64,000 nt of DNA from Sphingobium lignivorans (GTDB lineage: Bacteria; Pseudomonadota; Alphaproteobacteria; Sphingomonadales; Sphingomonadaceae). Both the position numbers and the translations under genes were made by a program. Below are positions 17,220 to 25,476 of this stretch, in pieces; the stretch's first letter is position 1; each line of letters starts with the position of its first letter. The stretch is taken from NCBI RefSeq assembly GCF_014203955.1, contig NZ_JACHKA010000001.1:1-64000 (forward strand), in the 5' to 3' direction. The notes under the pieces are model-generated. The model saw only the letters and a list, made by a program, of their open reading frames with translations. It was not told the DNA's origin and did not search any database.

Positions 17220-19001
17220 TCACAGCGGCGCGCACGCCCTTTCCAGCCAGGCCTTCGCCTCTCCTTCGAGCTGCGGACCGATGATCGCGAGCGTGCGGGC
17301 GTGATAATCGTCGACCCATTGCCGTTCCGCGGGTGTCAGCATCTCGGTGACGATGAGGCTGCGGTCGATCGGCGTGTGGCTCAGCGTTTCAAAGCCGTAG
17401 AAGGGCTTTTCCGCGCCGGGGATGTCCGCATCCACCACCAGCACGAGATTCTCGATGCGGATGCCGTAGGCGCCGGTGACATAATAGCCGGGCTCGTTGG
17501 AGAAGATCATGCCGGGAAGGATCGGCTCGTCGGTGCCTGCGCCGAACGTGCCGATGCGCTGGGGGCCTTCGTGGACTGAAAGGAAGCTGCCCACGCCATG
17601 GCCGGTGCCGTGCGCATAATCGAGCCCTTCCGCCCACAGGAACTGGCGGGCCAGCACGTCGAGCTGGTTGCCGCGCGTGCCAGCCGGGAACTTGACGCTC
17701 GCCAGCGCGATGTGCCCCTTGAGCACCAGCGTGAAGTTGTGCCGCATCTCCTCGGTGGGCGTGCCGATGGCCATGGTGCGGGTGATGTCCGTCGTGCCTT
17801 CGCGATACTGGCCGCCGGAATCGACGAGAAAGAGCGTGCCCGGTTCGACCGGACGATTGGTCGCCTCGCTGGCCTTGTAATGGACGATCGCGCCATTGGG
17901 GCCGGAGCCCGAGATGGTGTCGAAGCTGAGGTCGACCGCGCCCATCTCCTCGCGATAGCGCTGGAGCTGGTCGGACGCGCTGATCTCCGTCTGCCGCCCG
18001 GTCGGCCCCTCGATCGAGAGCCAGTGCAGGAACTTCGCCATCGCCGCGCCGTCCAGCGCCTGCGCTTTCTTCTGCCCGGCGATCTCGACCTCGTTCTTGA
18101 TCGCTTTCGGCAGGATCGAGGGGTCCCGCACGGCACGGACGCTGGCACCCGCCTTGTCCAGCGTTTCGAAGATGGCGGCCACGGCCCGGTCGGGGTCCAC
18201 CGCGACGGTCCTGCCGCCCAGGGCCATCAGCGCCTGCGTGAATTCGCTCCTGTCGCGCAGCGTGACCGCGTTGCCGAGATGCGCCTGCACATCGGCATCG
18301 ATCTTCTCCGGCGCCACGAACAGTTCTGCCCGTCCGTCCGCATGCACCAGGGCATAAGCGAGCGCGACCGGTGTCCGCGCGACATCGGTGCCACGGATAT
18401 TGAAGGTCCATGCAATGGAATCGAGCGCGGTGAGCACCGTCGCGTCGACATCCTCGTCCTTCATCCAGTCGATCATCTCGGCACGCTTCGCGGCGCTGCT
18501 CTTGCCGGTATAGGCATCTGCCTGCGCGATCAGGCGCGCCTTGCTCGGCTCCGGCTGGTCATCCCAGACAGCGTCCACGGGGTTGGCGGAGACCGGCACC
18601 AGCGTGGCGCCCCTCTTCGCCAGCGCCTTCCCGGCGTCCTGCACCCAGCGGCGCGTATGGAGCCAGGGATCATAACCGATGCGTGCGCCAGCCGGCGCAT
18701 GTTCGGAAAGCCAGGCGGCGATGCTGGTCTGCGGCACGCTCTGATATTGCCATTGCCGTCCATCGACCTGGTCGCGCACTTGCAGCGTATAACGGCCATC
18801 GACGAAGATGGCGGCATCCTCGGGCAGCACGACGGCGCTGCCCGCGGAACCCAGGAAGCCGGTCAGCCAGGCCAGTCGCTGCGCATAGGCGCCGACATAT
18901 TCCGAGAGATACTCGTCCGTGAGCGGCACGACGAAGCCATCGAGCGACTGTCGCGCGAGCTGATCCCGCAGGGCTTTCAACCGGTCTTCATGAGTGGACA
19001 T
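17220..19001 (-). CDS. pepP: Xaa-Pro aminopeptidase (M24B)
   Basis: 593-aa, three-domain aminopeptidase P of the longer type: creatinase-like N-terminal domain (about 8-140), a second related domain (about 150-310), the M24 catalytic domain (about 315-530) and a short C-terminal domain. Dinuclear-metal ligands are visible in LVDSGGQY, GTTDITRT, GTGHGVGSFLSVHEGP, SNEPGYY and RIENL. It removes N-terminal residues preceding proline; no signal peptide, so cytosolic. It is divergent from the repeat/PAS gene. Confidence 0.95.
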   Translation of the reverse strand: MSTHEDRLKALRDQLARQSLDGFVVPLTDEYLSEYVGAYAQRLAWLTGFLGSAGSAVVLPEDAAIFVDGRYTLQVRDQVDGRQWQYQSVPQTSIAAWLSEHAPAGARIGYDPWLHTRRWVQDAGKALAKRGATLVPVSANPVDAVWDDQPEPSKARLIAQADAYTGKSSAAKRAEMIDWMKDEDVDATVLTALDSIAWTFNIRGTDVARTPVALAYALVHADGRAELFVAPEKIDADVQAHLGNAVTLRDRSEFTQALMALGGRTVAVDPDRAVAAIFETLDKAGASVRAVRDPSILPKAIKNEVEIAGQKKAQALDGAAMAKFLHWLSIEGPTGRQTEISASDQLQRYREEMGAVDLSFDTISGSGPNGAIVHYKASEATNRPVEPGTLFLVDSGGQYREGTTDITRTMAIGTPTEEMRHNFTLVLKGHIALASVKFPAGTRGNQLDVLARQFLWAEGLDYAHGTGHGVGSFLSVHEGPQRIGTFGAGTDEPILPGMIFSNEPGYYVTGAYGIRIENLVLVVDADIPGAEKPFYGFETLSHTPIDRSLIVTEMLTPAERQWVDDYHARTLAIIGPQLEGEAKAWLERACAPL

Positions 19002-19135
19002 CGCAGCTATCCTGTCTTCAATTCGGTCCCCGAAAAAGGGCCATTCGACGCGGTTTCTTGTCGAGACTCGGGGGTCGGGCGGGCGCCCTATCAGGCAACG
19101 AGCCCTAACCGCTTGTTAAGCTGCTGATCAATAGG

Positions 19136-19282
19136 CTAGGGCTGATCGACCTTCAGATGATGGCGTGACGAAAATGCTGGTTTTCCGGGACCCGGCGCGC
19201 GGCGTACTCAGGTACGTGAGCACCGCAAGCCCGGGAAAGCGCCATTTGCAGCCCGCCCGCGCTGAACGTCGATTAGCCCTAG
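19136..19282. repeat. Fold-back (MITE-like) repeat, copy 2
   Basis: 147-bp counterpart of 12411-12558 in the same orientation. It is also bounded by CTAG, with left end CTAGGGCTGATCGACC and right end CGATTAGCCCTAG as inverted repeats. The apex is CGTAC-TCAG-GTACG at 19203-19216, at the centre of symmetry. About 13 substitutions separate the copies outside the loop. It ends 11 nt before the start codon of the PAS gene. A short reading frame runs through it into the PAS gene, but it is not kept in copy 1, so it is unlikely to be translated. Confidence 0.85.
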
Positions 19283-19293
19283 GCCAGCATCGA

Positions 19294-19755
19294 ATGACCG
19301 CAGTCAGTTCTCCGCCCCATCCGCTCACGCATAGCTGGCCTCTCTTCGAGGCACCGCGTCGCCTGCCGCCCTGCGCTCTGGGCGCGCCGGTTCGGTCCGG
19401 GCGGCACCGGCAGCGGGAGGAAACCGTGGGCCTGTGGAGTTGCCGGCTGAGCGACGACAGTCTGTGCTGGTCGCCCGCCGTTCACGATCTCTTCGGTCTG
19501 CCTCGGGACGAGATCATCCCCCGGCCGCTCGCGGTCTCGCTGTATCTGCCCGACTCGCGCCGCGCGATGGAAGGGCTGCGGCGTCATGCGATTGACCATC
19601 AGCGGGGCTTCACGGCCGATTGCCGCATCCGCCGCCCGAATGGCGATGTTCGCTGGATGCGCCTCACCGCCATCCCTGTCCTTTGCCAGGGCCGGGTGGT
19701 GCGCCTCGCCGGGACGAAACAGGATGTGACGGTCGATTATGACGGGCCAGGTTGA
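19294..19755 (+). CDS. Stand-alone PAS-domain protein
   Basis: 153-aa protein whose residues about 45-150 form a single PAS fold of the PAS_3 type: WSPAVHDLFGLPRDE, then YLPDSRRAMEGL, RRPNGDVRWMRL and a terminal DVTVDYD. No kinase, GGDEF, EAL or HTH output domain is attached. The N-terminal ~40 residues look unstructured and Pro-rich. The ATG at 19294 is chosen because longer frames enter the repeat. It may be a sensor subunit acting on a partner elsewhere; ligand and partner are unknown. Confidence 0.78.
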   Translation: MTAVSSPPHPLTHSWPLFEAPRRLPPCALGAPVRSGRHRQREETVGLWSCRLSDDSLCWSPAVHDLFGLPRDEIIPRPLAVSLYLPDSRRAMEGLRRHAIDHQRGFTADCRIRRPNGDVRWMRLTAIPVLCQGRVVRLAGTKQDVTVDYDGPG

Positions 19756-19794
19756 ACGGCAGATGCCTCATCGAAACAGCGGGACGGAACGGCC

Positions 19795-21570
19795 ATGACT
19801 CCTGATGCCCTGTTCGCCGTCCTGGAGCCCTACAAGCCGTGGATCGGCATCGTCATCCTTGTCGGGCTGTTCGCTGCCTTCATTCGTGAACGTTATCCTC
19901 CCACGGTGATCGTGGTGCTGGGCGTCTGCGCCTTCCTCGCCACCGGCCTTCTGGACAGCGCTTCACTGCTGCAGTCCTTCGCCAATCCCGCTCCGATCAC
20001 CATCGCATCGATGTTCGTGCTGTCGGCGGCCCTGATGCGCACCGGCACGCTCGATCTCATCGGCAACTGGATCGTCGCGCGCGCGCGGCAGCATCCCATC
20101 AGGGCGATCGTGGAGCTGATTCTGGGCCTGTTTGCCGCAGCGGCCTTCATGAACAACACGCCCGTCGTGGTCATCATGATCCCGATCGTGCTGCGCCTTG
20201 CCGCCGCCATCGATGTCTCGGCCAAGAAGCTGCTCATTCCCCTCTCCTATCTCGCTATGCTGAGCGGCACGCTCACCCTTGTCGGAACATCGACCAATCT
20301 TCTGGTCGACGGCGTGGCGCGTGATCTCGGGATGGCGCCCTTCGGGATATTCGAGATCACGCCGGTGGGCATCGTGGTCGCGCTGGTCGGCACGCTCGCC
20401 TTGTTCGTGCTGGGGCAGTTCCTGCTCCCCGGCGGGGACGTGGCGCCCTATCACAGCGATGGCGACCGGATGTTTCTGAGCGAAGTGCGCATCCCGCGCG
20501 ACAGTCCGCTGATCGGGAAGGCCGCAGGGCAGATCGGCGCCCTCAAGCGCGCGCGGGTGATCGCGATCCATCGGGGCGGGCAGCGCGAGGAAGATCCCGA
20601 TCGGCCCCTGATGGCGGGTGATCGCATCACCATCCGCGCCAAGCTGGCCGACCTGATGACCTTGCGGAGCGAGAAGGACATCGAGTTGGGCTTCTCGATC
20701 GTCGGCGGCGCGCAGGCCGATGCGCCGGTGGTGGTCGAGGCCATCATCGCGCCGGGGCATCCGAGCATCGGCGCCCTGATGCGGGATATTCCGTTTCTCA
20801 GCGCACAGCCTGTCCGCTTGCTTGGAATCACGCGGCATCGCCACGATCCGGGGCCAAGCCTGACGGAAAGCCGCATTCGCGCCGCCGACACCGTGCTCGT
20901 CACCGGCTCAGCGGAAGCCATGAACGCCCTGCGCGAGAACCCCAATCTCATCGGGGTCGAGGAAACGGAAGGGGTCGCTTTCCGGCCCACCAAGGCGCCT
21001 GTCGCCATCGGCGCGCTCGCTGCCGCCGTCGTGCTATCCGCGCTCGGGCTGGTGCCCATCATGATCGCGGGATTAATGGCTGTCGGCGTCGTTCTTGCCG
21101 CGCGCTGCATCGATGGCGACGAGGCCTGGGCTTCGATCAACGGCGACGTCCTCGTCCTGATCTACGGCATGTTGTGCGTGGGCACTGCGCTCGAGCGGGC
21201 CGGGAGCATCCGTCTGCTGGTGGACCAGCTGACGCCTTTCCTGAAGGATCTCAGCCCCGTCATGCTGCTGTTCGTCATCTATACCTGCACGAGCCTGTTG
21301 ACCGAGGCGATCAGCAACAATGCCGTCGCCGTCATCATGACGCCACTCGTCATAGGGCTCGGGACCGGGCTGGGGGTGGATCCGAGACCTCTTGTCGTCG
21401 CGGTGATGTTCGCGGCGTCGGCCAGCTTCGCGACGCCGATCAGCTACCAGACCAACACGATGGTCTATGCCGCGGGCGGCTATCGCTTCGCCGATTTCAT
21501 CAGGATCGGCCTGCCCATGAATTTTGTGGTTGGCCTGACCACCTGCCTGGCGCTGACATTCTTCTATTGA
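19795..21570 (+). CDS. SLC13-family permease with RCK_C domains
   Basis: 591-aa DASS/SLC13-type anion transporter. About five N-terminal helices (to about residue 215) include AAFMNNTPVVVIMIPI and the signature GTLTLVGTSTNLLV. A soluble middle (about 220-395) contains two RCK_C (TrkA-C) domains. A second helical bundle follows, with TEAISNNAVAVIMTPL and ATPISYQTNTMVYAAGGY as the matching re-entrant motifs. Such proteins move dicarboxylates, sulfate or related anions with Na+ or H+; the substrate is not predictable. It follows the PAS gene by 39 bp. Confidence 0.92.
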   Translation: MTPDALFAVLEPYKPWIGIVILVGLFAAFIRERYPPTVIVVLGVCAFLATGLLDSASLLQSFANPAPITIASMFVLSAALMRTGTLDLIGNWIVARARQHPIRAIVELILGLFAAAAFMNNTPVVVIMIPIVLRLAAAIDVSAKKLLIPLSYLAMLSGTLTLVGTSTNLLVDGVARDLGMAPFGIFEITPVGIVVALVGTLALFVLGQFLLPGGDVAPYHSDGDRMFLSEVRIPRDSPLIGKAAGQIGALKRARVIAIHRGGQREEDPDRPLMAGDRITIRAKLADLMTLRSEKDIELGFSIVGGAQADAPVVVEAIIAPGHPSIGALMRDIPFLSAQPVRLLGITRHRHDPGPSLTESRIRAADTVLVTGSAEAMNALRENPNLIGVEETEGVAFRPTKAPVAIGALAAAVVLSALGLVPIMIAGLMAVGVVLAARCIDGDEAWASINGDVLVLIYGMLCVGTALERAGSIRLLVDQLTPFLKDLSPVMLLFVIYTCTSLLTEAISNNAVAVIMTPLVIGLGTGLGVDPRPLVVAVMFAASASFATPISYQTNTMVYAAGGYRFADFIRIGLPMNFVVGLTTCLALTFFY

Positions 21571-21666
21571 ACGGCGGCGGCCATGTGTCCCGCCGGACCG
21601 ATCCCCGCCCAAGGGGCCCCGGCAAACACCATTGAGCCCGCGGGACGGGACGCCTATCTGCGTTTC

Positions 21667-23739
21667 ATGAACGACATCCCCCGGCCGCCGATCGCGGCGC
21701 AACACCCCCATCAGACCATCCATCATGGCCGCACCCTTGAGGACCCCTGGGCATGGCTGCGCGATCCCGGCTATCCGGACGTCACCGACCCGGCGGTGCT
21801 CGACTATCTCAAGGCCGAGAACGCCTATTTCGAGAGCCATATGGCCGCGAAGAAGCCGATGGTCGACGCGCTGTTCGCGGAGATGAAGGCGCGCATCAAG
21901 GAAGAGGATCGCTCGGTCCCGCAGAAGGATGGCGCCTATGTCTACTGGAGCAGTTTCGAGACTGGCGAGCAGTATCGCCGGCACTGGCGCCGCCGGGTGG
22001 GCGCGCCCGAGGATGGTTCAGCCGACGAACTGATCGTGGATGAGCCCGCGATGGCCGCCGGCAAGGATTATTTTCGGCTGGGCGGCGTGGCGATTTCCAA
22101 CGATGACCGGCTCCTGGCTTATGCCGTCGATGACAGCGGCGCGGAACGCTACACCGTGCGCATCAAGGATCTTGCGACCGGCGAGATCCTGCCGGACGTC
22201 ATTCCGGACGTGCTGTCCGCGCTGGTCTGGACGCAGGATGATAGTGGCCTCGTCTATGCCCCGGCCAATGCCCAGTGGCGCACGGATCGCGCGATGCTCC
22301 ATCGCCTCGGCACGGGCGCGCAGGAGGATGTGCTTCTCTATCACGAAAAGGACGAGGGCTTCCGGGTCTCGGTCGGCCTTTCGGCTGCGGAGGACTGGAT
22401 CATCATCGCCACCGGCGATCATGTGACCAGCGAAGTGCGGCTCCTGCCCGCAGCGGACCCGCAGGCGGCACCCGTCCTCGTCTCGGCGCGGGTGCCGGAG
22501 CGGGAATATGATGTCGATGTGCACGGGGAGTGGCTCTACATCCGCACCAATGACACGCATCCCAACTTCCGGCTGGTACGCGCGCCTCTCGCTGCGCCGG
22601 ATCGCTGGGAAGAAGTGCTGCCGCCTTCCGACCATTTCTATCTGACGGACGTCAGCCTCTTTCGTGACTTCTACGTGACGGAAGGCCGGAAGAACGGCCT
22701 CGACCAGATCGAGATCCGCGATTACGCGACGCATGCCGCGCGCCGCATCGACTTTCCCGAGGCGAGCTATGTCGCCGGGCTCGATGACAATCCGGAATAT
22801 CATGTCACCAAGCTGCGCATCAGCTATGAGTCCATGGTCACGCCGGACACGGTCCTCGATTACAGCCTGGCGGACGGACATCGCGAGATCCTGAAGGTCC
22901 AGGAGATTCCCTCGGGCTTCGATCCCGCGCTTTATACGACGGACCGCCTGCTCATCCCGGCCCGCGATGGAACGTCGATCCCCGTCTCCATCCTCCATCG
23001 CCGGGATTTCCCGATGGATGGCTCGCGCCCCCTCTATCTCTACGGATATGGCGCTTATGGCATCGCCATCGAGCCGGGGTTCGGAACCACGCGCCTGAGC
23101 CTTGTCGATCGCGGCTTCGCCTTTGCGATCGCGCATATTCGCGGCGGCGATGACCTCGGCCAGCAATGGTACAAGGACGGCAAGCTCGAGAAGCGCACCA
23201 ACACGTTCAACGATTTCGTTGATGTGGCAAAGGGCCTCATCGCACAGGGCTACACGTCAGCCGGGCGCATCGCGACGTCGGGCGGGTCGGCGGGCGGTGA
23301 GCTCATGGGCGCGATCGTGAACAGCGATCCCGAGCTGTGGGGCGCCGTCGTCGCGCATGTGCCCTTCGTGGACGTGCTCAACACCATGCTGGACGAAACG
23401 CTGCCGTTGACGCCGGGCGAATGGCCCGAATGGGGCAATCCCATCGAGGACGCCGCTGCTTATGACCTGATCGCCAGCTATTCGCCCTATGACAATGTGA
23501 AACCGCAGGCCTATCCGCCGATGCTGGTGACGGCCGGCCTGAACGATCCGCGCGTAACTTATTGGGAGCCCGCGAAATGGGTGGCGAGGCTGCGCGCGAC
23601 CAAGACGGACGACCATCTGCTGCTGCTCAAGACCAACATGGAAGCCGGCCATGGCGGCAAGTCCGGCCGGTGGGAATCGCTGCGCGAGACCGCGGAGGAG
23701 TTTGCCTTCATTCTCTGGCAGTTGGGTGTGGACGCCTGA
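21667..23739 (+). CDS. ptrB: Oligopeptidase B (S9A serine peptidase)
   Basis: 690-aa prolyl-oligopeptidase-family enzyme: N-terminal seven-bladed propeller (about 70-400) and C-terminal alpha/beta-hydrolase domain. The triad is S541 in SGGSAGG, D627 in TAGLNDPRV and H662 in EAGHGG. The N-terminal YLKAENAYFESHM segment is typical of protease II, which cuts short peptides after Lys/Arg. No signal peptide. The ATG at 21667 gives the family start; an in-frame ATG at 21583 would add 28 non-conserved residues. Confidence 0.93.
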   Translation: MNDIPRPPIAAQHPHQTIHHGRTLEDPWAWLRDPGYPDVTDPAVLDYLKAENAYFESHMAAKKPMVDALFAEMKARIKEEDRSVPQKDGAYVYWSSFETGEQYRRHWRRRVGAPEDGSADELIVDEPAMAAGKDYFRLGGVAISNDDRLLAYAVDDSGAERYTVRIKDLATGEILPDVIPDVLSALVWTQDDSGLVYAPANAQWRTDRAMLHRLGTGAQEDVLLYHEKDEGFRVSVGLSAAEDWIIIATGDHVTSEVRLLPAADPQAAPVLVSARVPEREYDVDVHGEWLYIRTNDTHPNFRLVRAPLAAPDRWEEVLPPSDHFYLTDVSLFRDFYVTEGRKNGLDQIEIRDYATHAARRIDFPEASYVAGLDDNPEYHVTKLRISYESMVTPDTVLDYSLADGHREILKVQEIPSGFDPALYTTDRLLIPARDGTSIPVSILHRRDFPMDGSRPLYLYGYGAYGIAIEPGFGTTRLSLVDRGFAFAIAHIRGGDDLGQQWYKDGKLEKRTNTFNDFVDVAKGLIAQGYTSAGRIATSGGSAGGELMGAIVNSDPELWGAVVAHVPFVDVLNTMLDETLPLTPGEWPEWGNPIEDAAAYDLIASYSPYDNVKPQAYPPMLVTAGLNDPRVTYWEPAKWVARLRATKTDDHLLLLKTNMEAGHGGKSGRWESLRETAEEFAFILWQLGVDA

Positions 23740-23757
23740 GTCCCGCGACGCGCCCTC

Positions 23758-24018
23758 TCAGAGCCAGGAGGGCCAGGGGAGAAGGAGCGGCGTCGCCAGG
23801 ATCAGTGCGAGCGCGAGCAGAAAGCGTCGCTTGCCGGGGATGTCCAGAATGCCCGCGAGGAGGCCGTTCTGCGGTGCCCACAGAAAGGGGCAGGCGAGAA
23901 CGGCGAGAGCGGCAAGGCCCGGCGCCAGCACCTCTGCCCCCGCGAGGCGCTTGTCGGCGCCCAGCGCAAGGCTGGAAAGCGTGAAGATGATCGTCAGCAG
24001 CCATGACAGCTGGCGCAT
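23758..24018 (-). CDS. Small membrane protein, unknown function
   Basis: 86 aa, not recognised. Three hydrophobic stretches (about 5-20, 30-48 and 65-82) separated by short charged turns suggest a small integral membrane protein. The ATG at 24018 is preceded by GGGGAA at good spacing, and the frame fills the gap between the ptrB end (convergent) and hisN (divergent). Confidence 0.6.
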   Translation of the reverse strand: MRQLSWLLTIIFTLSSLALGADKRLAGAEVLAPGLAALAVLACPFLWAPQNGLLAGILDIPGKRRFLLALALILATPLLLPWPSWL

Positions 24019-24141
24019 AGGAATTCCCCGGGTCTGCTCAGGCGAAGAACGGATACGCGGGGGCGAGCTTTAGGCAGATCAGGCTGGAACCGGGATGCAT
24101 AGGGCATGGCCTCGCAGCCCGAATCGGGCTAGGCGCAGGCC

Positions 24142-24924
24142 ATGTCCCTCACCGATGACCTCGCTCTCGCCCAGGCCCTGGCTGACGCCGCCGGTGCCGC
24201 CATCCGCCCCTTCTTCCGCGCGCCATACGAAATCGAGGCGAAAACGGATGCCTCGCCCGTCACCGAGGCGGATCGGGCCGCGGAACAGGCGATGCGGCGG
24301 CTGATCGAGGCGGAACGCCCGCGCGACGGCATCATCGGGGAGGAGTTCGGCGCCGTCCGTGAAGCCGCCAGCCGGCAATGGGTGCTTGATCCGATCGACG
24401 GCACGCGCAGCTTCATCGCGGGCCGGCCGATCTTCGGCACGCTCATCGCGCTCATGCAGGACGGCTGGCCCGTGCTTGGCATCATCGACCAGCCGATCAG
24501 CGGCGAACGCTGGGTTGGCGCCGTCGGGCATGGCACACGCCTCAATGGCGAGCCGGTCACCACGCGCTCATGCCGCGCGCTCGACCAGGCAATTCTCGCC
24601 ACCACCGGCCCGCAATATTTCCCGGGACACAGCGCCGAGCATTTCTCTGTTCTCGGCGGCCAGTGCCGGGACACCATCTGGGGCGGCGATTGCTATAATT
24701 ACGCGCTTCTTGCCACCGGCCATGTGGACATCGTGGTTGAGGCGGGGCTGAAGCTCCATGATATCGCCGCGCTCATTCCCGTGGTGGAAGGGGCTGGCGG
24801 ACAGATGTGCGACTGGCGCGGGGAACCCCTCACCCAGGATTGCGAAGGCGACGTGATCGCTCTCGGCGACCCGGCGCGCCTCGATGATGTCATCGAGGCG
24901 CTTTCGCACCACCCATCCCACTGA
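24142..24924 (+). CDS. hisN: Histidinol-phosphatase, inositol monophosphatase type
   Basis: 260-aa Mg-dependent phosphatase of the IMPase superfamily. Metal ligands are E67/E68 (GEEFG), D83 and D86 (WVLDPIDGTRSF) and the late Asp in LKLHDIAALIPVVEGAGG. The WGGDCYNYALLATGHVDIVVE block matches the HisN subgroup that dephosphorylates histidinol-phosphate in actinobacteria and many alphaproteobacteria, rather than inositol phosphatase proper. Substrate is inferred from subgroup resemblance; a general IMPase/CysQ role is the alternative. Confidence 0.88.
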   Translation: MSLTDDLALAQALADAAGAAIRPFFRAPYEIEAKTDASPVTEADRAAEQAMRRLIEAERPRDGIIGEEFGAVREAASRQWVLDPIDGTRSFIAGRPIFGTLIALMQDGWPVLGIIDQPISGERWVGAVGHGTRLNGEPVTTRSCRALDQAILATTGPQYFPGHSAEHFSVLGGQCRDTIWGGDCYNYALLATGHVDIVVEAGLKLHDIAALIPVVEGAGGQMCDWRGEPLTQDCEGDVIALGDPARLDDVIEALSHHPSH

Positions 24925-25199
24925 TCGCCCCACCAGCCCGGGGAGTCGTCGACCGGGCCAACCAATGGCGGTTCAGTGCAAGCAGCAGTGCCCGGGCCGC
25001 TGGCGCACAGCGCCGTGCCTTGTTGCGGAGCGACCGATCCTGTCATGCTCGGGCAGGAACCGGTGATTCGCCCGCGTAATCCATCCGGCATCATTGCCCA
25101 AAGCCCGCAGGTTGGGCGAGTCCATTCGGATATGGAAGGTCCAGGAACAGGACGGCAAGATCTCAAGGCTTCATCCGTGAATCGTCTCGCCTTGAGTCA

Positions 25200-25391
25200 T
25201 CAATCGTCGATGACGGTGCCTACGACGGCGCCCGCCGCGCCGCCGACAGCAGCGCCCTTGCCGACATTATTGCCGGTCACGGCAGCGGTACCCGCGCCGG
25301 CCGCCGCACCGATGCCCGCGCCCCGCAGGGTCGAGCAACCGCTCACGACGAGTGCGCCAGCCATGGTCAGCAGGATGCAGACCTGTTTCAT
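25200..25391 (-). CDS. Small glycine-zipper lipoprotein
   Basis: 63-aa predicted lipoprotein: signal peptide ending in VVSGC (Cys at about 18), then an Ala/Gly-rich segment with repeated GxxxG spacing (GAGIGAAAGAGTAAVTG and GKGAAVGGAAGAVVG) ending in TVIDD. These glycine zippers are typical of small outer-membrane lipoproteins and suggest helix packing in a membrane. GGAGGACGTG directly precedes the ATG at 25391, which decides the start. Transcribed leftward and convergent with hisN across 275 bp in which I see no gene. Confidence 0.8.
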   Translation of the reverse strand: MKQVCILLTMAGALVVSGCSTLRGAGIGAAAGAGTAAVTGNNVGKGAAVGGAAGAVVGTVIDD

Positions 25392-25476
25392 CACGTCCTC
25401 CATCAGATAAACTGTTGATTGGAGAACGCATTGTCCCTGTTCACGTTCCCGCATGGGGGCGTCGGGGAGGCTGGCC

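Noticed and set aside
19165..19293. N-terminal extension of the PAS protein through the fold-back repeat
   Set aside because: The matching frame in repeat copy 1 is disrupted, so the repeat is not a conserved coding segment; the ATG at 19294 is used instead.
24934..25199. Possible small gene between hisN and the glycine-zipper lipoprotein
   Set aside because: Several short frames exist but none has a start signal or family features; 275 bp between convergent genes needs no gene.
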